Positions 7,908-16,300 of a stretch of 32,589 nucleotides of DNA are shown one piece after another; position 1 is the first letter of the stretch; each line of letters starts with the position of its first letter. Under the pieces are notes generated by a model, which was not told the origin of the DNA, searched no databases, and saw only the letters and a list, made by a program, of their open reading frames with translations. Source of the stretch: Deltaproteobacteria bacterium (GTDB lineage Bacteria; Myxococcota_A; Polyangia; Haliangiales; SHYZ01). The stretch lies in contig JACQUZ010000131.1 in NCBI GenBank assembly GCA_016210055.1, forward strand, positions 1 to 32,589. Direction: 5' to 3'. Position numbers and translations under genes: made by a program.

Positions 7908-8681
7908 ATGAAACCCGTCATCGTGAATCAGTCGAGTTGGGGATGTCTTCGCGTCACCGGAAGTGACCGCACGCGCTTCTTGCAAGGAATGGTCACCAAC
8001 GACGTGGCGACTCTTGCCAAGGGAGCGTTCGTGCGCGCCGCGATCCTCAGCGTGAAGGGGCGTGTCCTCGCGCTGGTGGACATCGTGAACGAAGGCGATT
8101 CCCTCCTCGTCCTCTCTGAGCGCGCGTGCGCGGCCACCGCGCATGAGGTGCTCGAGAGGCACGCAATCATGGACGACGTGGGCTTTACGCCCATCGAGCT
8201 ACCTATCCACCGTGCCTGGAGCACTCCGGAAGACACGTGGACTGCGCCGCCGGTATTCGAGTCCCGTTCCGGATCCCCCGACGGGGAAGTAGAGGTCCGT
8301 CGGGTCGAAGGGGGGCTCCCCAAGTTCGGAGTCGACGTGTCCGACGAGTACTTCCCGTTCGAAGCCGGCCTCGACCAGATCATCTGCCGGTCCAAGGGGT
8401 GCTTTGTGGGGCAGGAGGTCGTCGTGCGGGCCCATGCCCGTGGCCACGCGAACAAGCGCCTGGTTGGCATCCGGTTGTCAGGTGAGGGCATCGCGGCGCC
8501 AGGGACTCCGGTCTTCGCGGACGCTCGCCCCGACGCGGGCAAGATCACGTCGTCGGTGGTATCTCCTCTGTTCGGTCCGATCGCTCTGGCGTACGTGCAC
8601 AGGTCGAGCTGGGAGCCTGGCAACAAAGTCGTCATCGGTGGCCGCGATGGCGTGATCGCAGAGCTGCCGTTTACCCCATGA
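7908..8681 (+). CDS. ygfZ: YgfZ/GcvT-domain folate-binding protein
   Basis: Folate-dependent accessory protein that supports maturation or repair of certain iron-sulfur enzymes, such as the radical-SAM enzyme MiaB in E. coli; cytoplasmic. The 257-residue protein shows the N-terminal GcvT-like fold (the FLQGMVTNDV segment at ~24-33 is characteristic) and the family signature KGCFVGQE at 163-170, whose Cys165 is the conserved reactive residue. The absence of an aminomethyltransferase-length domain and the presence of the signature separate it from GcvT itself. It overlaps the convergent aldehyde dehydrogenase gene by 11 bases (8671-8681). No SD sits at normal distance; a GGAGG is about 27 bases upstream. 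Confidence 0.9.
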   Translation: MKPVIVNQSSWGCLRVTGSDRTRFLQGMVTNDVATLAKGAFVRAAILSVKGRVLALVDIVNEGDSLLVLSERACAATAHEVLERHAIMDDVGFTPIELPIHRAWSTPEDTWTAPPVFESRSGSPDGEVEVRRVEGGLPKFGVDVSDEYFPFEAGLDQIICRSKGCFVGQEVVVRAHARGHANKRLVGIRLSGEGIAAPGTPVFADARPDAGKITSSVVSPLFGPIALAYVHRSSWEPGNKVVIGGRDGVIAELPFTP

Positions 8682-10023
8682 CAAGAAGACGAGGCTCGGT
8701 CATTTCCTCGATGGCGTAGCGCACCCCCTCGCGGCCAATCCCTGATCTCTTGGTCCCACCGTAGGGCATGTGATCGGCACGGTACACCGGCACGTCGTTG
8801 TGGATGACCGCGCCGACCTGGAGCTCATGGAACGCCTTCATGACCTTGCGCGTGTCGTGGGTGTAGATGCCCGCTTGCAGGCCGTAGGGGGAATCGTTCA
8901 CCCGCGCAATCGCGTCGTCGAGGTCGCGGCTTCGTTCCAGCATGACGACTGGGCCGAAAACCTCTTCGCGGCAGAGCCGTGCGCCTTCTGGGACGCCCTC
9001 GAGCACCGTGGGCCAGACGAAGTCACCTTCGCGCTTGGCTCCGGTGCAAAGGCGCGCGCCTCCGGCCACGGCCTCGGCGATCCACTGTTCTACGCGGTCG
9101 GCGTCGCGGGTCCGGATGAGGGGGCCCACCATCACGTCCGCGCGCCAGGGGTCCCCGACGATGGCGAGGCGCAAGGTGGCTTCCACGAACCTCGCCCGGA
9201 ACGTCTCGTAGAGGGCGTCGGCGACGTAGACGCGTTGCACGCTGATGCAGACCTGGCCCGCGTACGCGAAGGCGCCGGCCACGAGGCGAGGAATGGCGCG
9301 CGGGAGGTCAGCGTCCGGCTCGAGGATGACTGCGGCGTTCCCACCCAGCTCGAGCAGGACCTTCTTGCTCCCTGCCCGAGCCGTTAGGGCCCATCCGACC
9401 GCCGACGAACCAGTAAACGATAGGACCCTTAGGCGCTCGTCCTCGACGAGCGGGGCCGCATCTTCGTTCGTGCACGAGACCACGTTGAGGACGCCAGGAG
9501 GGGCACCGGCGTCGTGGATGATTCGGGCCAGGGCCATGGCTACGCCGGGGGTTTCGGGCGCTGGCTTGTGGACCAAGGTGGCGCCGCAGGCGAGGGCAGG
9601 GGCGATCTTGTGGGCCGACAAGTTCAGCGGGAAGTTAAACGGCGTAATCGCAGCGACAGGGCCGCGCGGAACTCGGAGGGAAACGCCGAGCCTGCCATCG
9701 CTGCCAGGAACCGCGTCGAGAGGCACGACCTCACCAGCCATGCGGCGTGCCTCGCCTTCGGCAAAGGTGAACGTGGTGAGGGCACGGTCCACCTCGGCCC
9801 GCGCGTATTGGATCGGTTTTCGTGCCTCGGTGACGATGAGGCGCTCCAGCTCTTCCCGGCGTGCGCGCAGTCCCGCACAGGCCTTGGCGAGGAGCTCGGC
9901 ACGACGCCAGGCTGGCCAGTGAGAGTACTCGCGGAAGGCGCGGGTCGCGGCGGAAATGGCGTGTTCCACGTCGCTAGAATCGGGGGATCGTGTCTCGGAG
10001 AACTGGCCATCGACATAGAGCAT
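8671..10023 (-). CDS. NAD(P)+-dependent aldehyde dehydrogenase
   Basis: Oxidises an aldehyde to the carboxylate in the cytoplasm; the substrate cannot be read from the sequence. The 450-residue protein has the whole ALDH set: Asn130 in TPFNFPLN (oxyanion hole), the KPAPETP cofactor strand (~153-159), FTGSSAVG (203-210) with the Ser-containing nucleotide loop, the general base Glu225 in LLELGGN, the nucleophile Cys259 in GQVCISVQR, and the EEVFGPV motif near the C-terminus. It resembles the succinate-semialdehyde/methylmalonate-type members more than betaine ones, as a guess. The ATG at 10023 has GGAG six bases upstream; the frame continues to a TTG at 10074, which is less likely. It overlaps ygfZ tail to tail. 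Confidence 0.92.
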   Translation of the reverse strand: MLYVDGQFSETRSPDSSDVEHAISAATRAFREYSHWPAWRRAELLAKACAGLRARREELERLIVTEARKPIQYARAEVDRALTTFTFAEGEARRMAGEVVPLDAVPGSDGRLGVSLRVPRGPVAAITPFNFPLNLSAHKIAPALACGATLVHKPAPETPGVAMALARIIHDAGAPPGVLNVVSCTNEDAAPLVEDERLRVLSFTGSSAVGWALTARAGSKKVLLELGGNAAVILEPDADLPRAIPRLVAGAFAYAGQVCISVQRVYVADALYETFRARFVEATLRLAIVGDPWRADVMVGPLIRTRDADRVEQWIAEAVAGGARLCTGAKREGDFVWPTVLEGVPEGARLCREEVFGPVVMLERSRDLDDAIARVNDSPYGLQAGIYTHDTRKVMKAFHELQVGAVIHNDVPVYRADHMPYGGTKRSGIGREGVRYAIEEMTEPRLLVMG

Positions 10024-10096
10024 CGTTGACTCCGTCCGCACCCTGTAACAAGATGACTGCCACTTCGCAAGCAAGTTGGATCGTCACCGTAGTTCG

Positions 10097-10103
10097 AAGG
10101 AGG
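10097..10103 (+). promoter_or_regulatory. Strong Shine-Dalgarno for the small basic gene
   Basis: AAGGAGG stands 5 bases before the ATG at 10109. It fixes the start of a 59-residue gene that length-based gene callers could miss or extend to 10076. Confidence 0.8.
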
Positions 10104-10108
10104 ACTTC

Positions 10109-10288
10109 ATGGGTAAAGGCGACAGCCGTCGCACGTTGAAGATGCGGCGCAGGAAATCGCAGCGGAAGTTGAAGGACCGGATCGCACGCAAGATTGCCGT
10201 AGCCAAGGCAGCCAAGCCAGGTGGTTCGACTGGGAAGTCCTCTGCTGCTCATGCCGCGCCGAAGAGGAAGGCCAAGAAGGCCGAGTAG
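10109..10288 (+). CDS. Small, highly basic protein, possibly nucleic-acid or ribosome associated
   Basis: 59 residues with 22 Lys/Arg and only three acidic side chains. The N-terminal half (MGKGDSRRTLKMRRRKSQRK) looks like an RNA- or DNA-binding helix. The C-terminal half is an Ala/Lys/Pro/Ser tail of histone-H1-like composition. The opening MGKGD followed by Arg residues recalls the small ribosomal protein bTHX (S31e-like), but the rest does not follow that family, so the link is weak. A perfect SD shows that it is translated, probably strongly. A TTGACT at 10026-10031 might be its -35 element, but the -10 is poor. It is divergent from the aldehyde dehydrogenase and convergent with tamA, ending 15 bases from its stop. 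Confidence 0.75.
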   Translation: MGKGDSRRTLKMRRRKSQRKLKDRIARKIAVAKAAKPGGSTGKSSAAHAAPKRKAKKAE

Positions 10289-10303
10289 GCAGTACCCCCG
10301 CCA

Positions 10304-13300
10304 CTAAAACACAAACCCAAGATTGAAATGAAACTTGCCGCGCGGGTCGTCGCCGACCTGCGGGTTCAAGGGGACCGCGTACTCGAGGGATAACGCGCCT
10401 ACCGGCACCACGATCCGGATGAGTGCCATGCCCACCGACCAGCGCAGCTTCGACGCCGTGACGCCCTCGAAGGAATTCGTGATGAGCCCCGTGTCCAGGA
10501 AGATTCCGGAGGCGATCGGGAACGTGTCGAGGATGCGGAGCTGCAGGTCGATGTTGTTCAAGAAGCGGATGTTGCCACCGGCGGGGACTACCTTGAAGGG
10601 CGCAATCCCCTCCTGCCCGGGCAAGATTGGATCGCGGATGACCTCGGTGAGCAGGTGGTACTTCTTGATTCCCCGCACCGTCGTGTCTCCACCACCAAAG
10701 AACCGCTCCACGTCGGGGAGGACCTGTGCGCCGCCGAGCGGGATGCCGTGGTCATAGCGAATCCCATGGGTGAGGAGAAGTCGCCTGTCGAGGCGCTTGA
10801 GCCATTGAAATGAGCTAGAGACCTTGACGAAATCGTCGGTACCAAAGAGGTTCTTCGAAGCCCACATGGCGGACAAGGTCGCGCGAAATCCGCGGTCAGG
10901 CGTCAATGGGTTGTACTTCCCCGTCACGTCGGAACGGCCGTCGAACGCCAAAGAGGCGGACACCGAGCCGGTCACGGTCCGAACCGGTGAGTCGGTCTCC
11001 CGCTCCAGCGCGCCCACGGGCCTTACGAGCTCTTCGCGGCGGTTGTACTGGCGATAGGAGTAGCTCGTCGCCACGTTCCACCGCTCGGTGACTTGGCGAG
11101 ACAACGTCGCGCGAAGCTCCTTTGAGGAGAGCCGGTCGAACCGCTCATGCTTCTCCGACAGGATGTTCGCCGACAGGTCGAGCTTGACCGGCAAGAAGCG
11201 AGGCATGAGCCAATAGGGAAACCCCAGGTTCCCTTCGCCAAACGACCGATCCAGGCCCAGCTCCCCCCGAGCCAAGAAGCCGACCCCGAGTCCCGCGATG
11301 TTGCGCGCGCGGTAGCTCGCGTTGAGGAACGGCAATGGATCGCCGTCTAGCGGGTTGTCAGTGGAGACGCCGCCGCCGAGCTCGAAGGCACCAAAGTTGT
11401 CATGCGCTTCTTGTACCGCGACGAGCACCGGCATGCGCTCTTGCCGCTTGTCCATCCCGAGCGGATCGATCCTGGCGAGAGTAAAGAGACCGGTCTCCTG
11501 CAGCGCCTTCTGCGCGGCCAAGAGCCGCTTGCGCGAGAGTGGTTCGCCCGCTTGGAGGTCAAGGACACGGTGGACTACCCACGGCTTGGTCTTGAAGTTC
11601 CCTCGCACCAGCACGTGCCCAGCGGACACGGGCTTGTTCTCGACGACCACGTGCTCCACGTCATAGACGACGCGAGGCGTGTCATCGCCAAGCCGCGAGC
11701 CCGCGTCTTCACGCCGCCTCGCGCGCGTGTCACCCTTGGCGTGCGGATATCCGCTGTCCGAGTAGAGCCTCAAGATCGCCGCACCGTCGGCCTTGAGCGC
11801 CTCTTCGGAGAAGCGTTCGCCTGGCCTAAGTCCCGTCACCTTGCGAAGCGTCGCCTCGGGAAGCACGCCCGCGTGCGTGAATCGGAGCTCCCCGACCACG
11901 TCTCTAGGGCCCTCCTCGATGCGGAAGCGCAGGAACAGCCCTCCTCGCTTGTACCCCGCGGTGACCGCTGCCGCGAGGGCACCCAGGTGGTCGGCGAGCC
12001 GTGGATCCGTGGACACGGTGGCCGTGACTTGCACGGCGGGGAACCCCTCGGCCTTGTAATAGGCCGCGATCGCCTGTCGATCTTGCTCGAGCTGCACGCT
12101 GGTGAGGTAGCCGCCCGACACGATATAGCTCGCGATCTTTTCGGGGTACACCTTGGTCCCGATGACGGCGAGGAGGCGCTCGGCGTGGATGGAGTGGTTC
12201 CCCTCGAAGCTTATCCGCTTGACCGGCAGCTTGGGCCCCTCATCGACGTGGAATAGGATCCGCTCGTAGTCCGGGGTTAGGCGGACCCGCTCGTGCGTGA
12301 CATCGGCCTGGTAATACCCGCTCGCCTGGTAGCGCCTGCGGATGGCGTCCTCCGACGAAAGGATCGCGTAGTCGTCGTAAGAACGTTGCTCGGCGAGGGT
12401 GAGCACGGCCTTGAGATCGCTGTCATTGAGGGCGCTGTTACCGTCGAAATCCACGTCGACGCGGCGTTGCTCGTCGACGGTGATGTTCAGCCGCACGGTC
12501 TGTGTCGCCCGGTCGAGGCTGTAGCTCGGGTCAAAGTCGGACCGCACGCGCGCGCGGGGAAAACCGGCGGTGGCGTGCATGTCCTCGATGGCGCGCAGGT
12601 CTTCCCGCAGCCCGTCCACGGAGAAGTCCTTGGCAAGGGAAAAGAAGCCGAGCACGGTCTCCTTGCGGATCCTATCGATGATCACCTTGTCGTCGAGGAA
12701 CGCGTTCCCCGTCACCGTGACCTTCCCGATGCGATACCTGCGTCCGACGTTGCGGAGGTCCACCTCCAGGATCACCGAGTACCGATCGTGATGCTTGGCC
12801 GGGATCTTTACCGACGCGTCGAAATAACCCTCGCGGGCCAAGTACTCCTCGAGGCGTCGTTCCTCCATGTCCAAGGGACTCTCTCCCGACGTGCGGCCTG
12901 TCCTCGTCGGAAGCACGAGGCGTGATCCAGGGCGCAGCGTCATGCGGCTCCGGATCTCTTGGGTGTTGAAGAGGAGGCGCGAGCGGAACTGGACGTGCCT
13001 GACGAGCACGTGTCGCGTGAGCTTGAGGGTGACCCAGACCCCGAAGGTGGACGTCTTCGTCTCCCAGTCGACGTCATAGTGGAGCCGCTCGCAGAGGGCC
13101 TTGAGGGCCTTTCGACGGCCGTTTTCCCATGGCTGTCCGATGACCATTTCCTGGTCGAGGACGCTCCTTAGGACCGGCTCGGGATCAAGGAGGTCTCCTT
13201 GGACGGAGTAGCCGACGATCGCCATGCCTGATCCATTGGCCCCACATGTGCCCAGCGCTACCAAGAGAACGAGCGGCGCGGTGAAACGGAATGGCGATCT

Positions 13301-13321
13301 TTGGGTCGGGGCGACGGTCAT
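10304..13321 (-). CDS. tamA: Omp85-family outer membrane protein (TamA/BamA-like) with about seven POTRA repeats
   Basis: Outer-membrane barrel that inserts or moves proteins or lipids together with TamB. The 1005-residue protein starts with a signal peptide (~11-32). Seven POTRA-like units can be read, starting near residues 34, 106, 197, 286, 366, 473 and 563; several contain a conserved Gly-aromatic turn (GYFDASV, GFPRARV, GYYQADV, GFPAVQV, GYPHAKG). From ~645 the 16-strand barrel follows, with the Omp85 L6 signature FFGGGDTTVRGI and a C-terminal aromatic strand ending FNLGFVF. E. coli TamA has three POTRA units and BamA five, so this is long. Its ATG follows the tamB stop codon with no gap and no clear SD, implying translational coupling. 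The symbol rests on the tamB pairing. Confidence 0.85.
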   Translation of the reverse strand: MTVAPTQRSPFRFTAPLVLLVALGTCGANGSGMAIVGYSVQGDLLDPEPVLRSVLDQEMVIGQPWENGRRKALKALCERLHYDVDWETKTSTFGVWVTLKLTRHVLVRHVQFRSRLLFNTQEIRSRMTLRPGSRLVLPTRTGRTSGESPLDMEERRLEEYLAREGYFDASVKIPAKHHDRYSVILEVDLRNVGRRYRIGKVTVTGNAFLDDKVIIDRIRKETVLGFFSLAKDFSVDGLREDLRAIEDMHATAGFPRARVRSDFDPSYSLDRATQTVRLNITVDEQRRVDVDFDGNSALNDSDLKAVLTLAEQRSYDDYAILSSEDAIRRRYQASGYYQADVTHERVRLTPDYERILFHVDEGPKLPVKRISFEGNHSIHAERLLAVIGTKVYPEKIASYIVSGGYLTSVQLEQDRQAIAAYYKAEGFPAVQVTATVSTDPRLADHLGALAAAVTAGYKRGGLFLRFRIEEGPRDVVGELRFTHAGVLPEATLRKVTGLRPGERFSEEALKADGAAILRLYSDSGYPHAKGDTRARRREDAGSRLGDDTPRVVYDVEHVVVENKPVSAGHVLVRGNFKTKPWVVHRVLDLQAGEPLSRKRLLAAQKALQETGLFTLARIDPLGMDKRQERMPVLVAVQEAHDNFGAFELGGGVSTDNPLDGDPLPFLNASYRARNIAGLGVGFLARGELGLDRSFGEGNLGFPYWLMPRFLPVKLDLSANILSEKHERFDRLSSKELRATLSRQVTERWNVATSYSYRQYNRREELVRPVGALERETDSPVRTVTGSVSASLAFDGRSDVTGKYNPLTPDRGFRATLSAMWASKNLFGTDDFVKVSSSFQWLKRLDRRLLLTHGIRYDHGIPLGGAQVLPDVERFFGGGDTTVRGIKKYHLLTEVIRDPILPGQEGIAPFKVVPAGGNIRFLNNIDLQLRILDTFPIASGIFLDTGLITNSFEGVTASKLRWSVGMALIRIVVPVGALSLEYAVPLNPQVGDDPRGKFHFNLGFVF

Positions 13322-16300
13322 CTAGCGAGAGAGGTCGAAGGAGTCGAAAAAATCGGGCTGAATCACGTAACGATACCTGAGGAGGAGCCGCCACAGGGTC
13401 TTGGTCTCGAGCGTCTCGTCTTGAGGGGTGTCGTATTGAACTGTGCCCTCCCCCGACAAGTTCTCGCCGGCCTGGTACCTGATGCTCGCCTTGCGATTCG
13501 CCCCGCCTCGGTATGCCTGCTCCCAATCCCCTTCCAGGCGCAGGCCCTTGATGATGTTCTTGCACACGTTCAAGCGGCCGGATTCGATCCCGAGCTCAAA
13601 GCGGAAGCAGTCCAGCCGGACCACCTGCCGGATCGGGTCCTCGATGAGCGCCATGATAAGCTCACCACCGTACTCCTTCGCATACGTGTCGACCAGCCCC
13701 GCCAGGCTGGAAGAGGAGCCCATGCTGGTCTGCGTGCCTGCGGCGGAGTCGCGGAGCACTGGCTCGTTGGTCGTCTTGCCACGGATGAGCTCATCGGTGT
13801 CGCTCATGCCGGTAGTAACGAGGAGGAGGGTCTGGGCCGCGTTCAGCCCGGTGTCGGTGTAGAGGTCCCACTTGAAGCCCTCCAGGGTGCCTTCGAACTT
13901 CAGGGTGATGAGGTGGCGCTGCCCGTTTTCGTCTTCGAAGTCGGCGTCTGCCTCCATGCGTACCGTGGGGGTCTCCTTGGGGAATATCGACTCCTTGGTG
14001 AAGGACAGGGTGCCGACGCGCAACGTGAGGCGAGGGCGGATTCCCGCCCAGCGACCGCTGATGGTCCCGGACTCGGCTTGGATTGTCCCGTCGAGCTTCG
14101 GTTCCTTGGGGGTGCCCGTGATGTCGAGCTTCCCACGGAGCGCGAGGGTCGCGATGTTGTTGTCCACGAGAAACGCGCCCGACGTGTTGACCGTGAGGTT
14201 TACGACCGCCTGCTCGAGGAGCGGATTCCCCTCCCAGAATGGCACCGAGCGCTCGCGCGTGCGCGTGGGGACCAGCACCTCGTTGACCAGTGAGAACGAC
14301 TGATTGTACCGGCCGTCGACGATGTCCAAGCTGCCGCGCAGCTGCAGCTCTTCCTTGTCGCCGTAGAGCCGCAGGTCGGCATCGAGGACGAGGTCGAGCA
14401 CCTCGGGAATGCGGTGGACCAGGCCCGTTGCCGCGACATGCACGTAGAAGTCGATCAGGTTCCACTCGAAGAGGCGCACCACGGGGCAGAACTTGTCTGA
14501 GTGGCAGTTCTCCTCGGGGCCTCCCCGAATCACGATGGGTGCCTCGTCGAACATGCCGCGCACTTCCCTGACCGAGATCTCCTGGTTCGTGAACTTGACC
14601 TTTCCCATGGAAAGAACCAGGTCGCGCCTGAAGCCGCGGGGCGCCACCTGGAAAGGCCCGTCGAACGTGAGCATGCCGGTGATGCTCGGATTGATCACCG
14701 CGCCGTCGATTCGGATGTCCAGGGCGGCAGAGCCGCCCGCCGCGCTCACCGTCTTTGGAAAGATCACCTCGAGCATCTTGGCCGAGAGCCGACCCTTGAC
14801 CGCGGCGTGGACACGGATCGGCACGAGACCGATAAGCGAGAGCTCTCCACTTGCGGTCACGGTGGCCCCGTCTACCTGGAGTTGCAGGTTCTCGACGGCG
14901 ATGCGCTGCCGGTCGAGGGTCACGCGCCCTCGCGGCACGTGCACGTAGGTCTCCTGACCACGCGGGCGCGCGGCCGCATTCATGAGGTCGAGCGAGCCCG
15001 TCCATCGGGGCTCGGCTGGTGTCCCGGTAATCCTTATGTCCACGCGTGCATCCCCTCGGGTCTCGTCGAGGAACCTCCGCGTGAAGAAGGAGAGGAGCAC
15101 CAGCTGCACCTGACCCCGTACCGCCAGGTCGACCTTGTTTTCCCCGACCTGACCCTCCACGACGAAGCCTCCGCTCGTCGTCGCGAGGCGTACCGGATGG
15201 AGGAAGCGCACGGTCCCGTTCTCGGCAAGGAGGGTCACGGGATCGGTGTTGCGGATGGTGACCGGCCGCGGCCGCCCGCGCTCGTCCACGCCGTCCACCG
15301 TGAGGAGCAGCTCGGCCAGGCGCAGCTCCACGCGGCTCGTCTTGCCCACGCTCGCCTTGGCGTGCCCCGTGATCCATCCATGCATGCCCAGGGACTCCGC
15401 CATTTCGGGAAAGAACTCGTCGATCTCGAGACGCCGGAACTCCACCTTGGCCTCCGCGGCGTACGGAGGGGCCAGGGCCACGACGCCGTCCACCGACAGC
15501 TTGTTCTCGAAGACCCTGCCCATCACGTGAAGGCGGCCCTTTGGCCAGGGCTCGAGCTTGACGCTGGCGCCTCCTAGGACGGTTTTCCTCACCGTCACTC
15601 CGGCCAAGGTCAAGAGACCGCCCGGCATCGGCGAATCGAGGGTGCCGGCCGCGCGCGCGTCGAGGCTTGCCCTGCCCGTGACGACAGGCCCTTGCTCGCC
15701 GACGAGTCCCGGGAGCTTCTCCAGCGCGACGTTCGTGGCCGAGAGCTGAAGCTCGAGGGAGCGGTCGTAGCCTACCCTTCCTTTGGCCATGATGGTGCTG
15801 CTCGCCTTGTCACCAAGCTGCAGCTCCTGCAAGGCTATCCCACGCGTGTCGAGCGCCAATTGAGCGTGCCCTTGGCCGAGTGGAAATCCCATGATGGCCA
15901 GGTCCTGCGCCTCAACGTCCAGGGTAGCCTTCGGCCTCTGCGCTTCTCCCGAGGCGGTCGCGCTGAAATCGAGGCGGCCACCCAGGACCCCCGGCCGCGA
16001 GAGCACCTGTGATAGCAGGAGGCCGCGTCCCTCGAGCGCGACACTCGATAGCGTGACGCTTGGCCCAAGGTGGACCTGCCCGCGCCCGACGATTTCCCCC
16101 CCGAGGGTTCGTGACAGAAGGCGCGGAAACGCCAACAGATCGTGACGGTAGTCCAGCGTAGCCTCGACGCTTCCGACCACGGGGACACCGCGTGCCGTCA
16201 CGTCTCCATGCACGGAAGGGTCCGTCCAAGATCCCTTGGCCGTAGCCTCTGCCGTGAGCGACGACGCCACGGGCGGAGCGCCCACGAGCTTGAGCCACGT

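Noticed and set aside
10026..10054. TTGACT with a 17-base spacer before the small basic gene
   Set aside because: The matching -10 (CAAGAT) agrees at only three of six positions, so I mention it but do not list it as a promoter.
14501..15577. Plus-strand open frame of 358 codons within tamB
   Set aside because: Composition is His/Arg/Pro-rich shadow of the opposite strand; no start signal and no domain.
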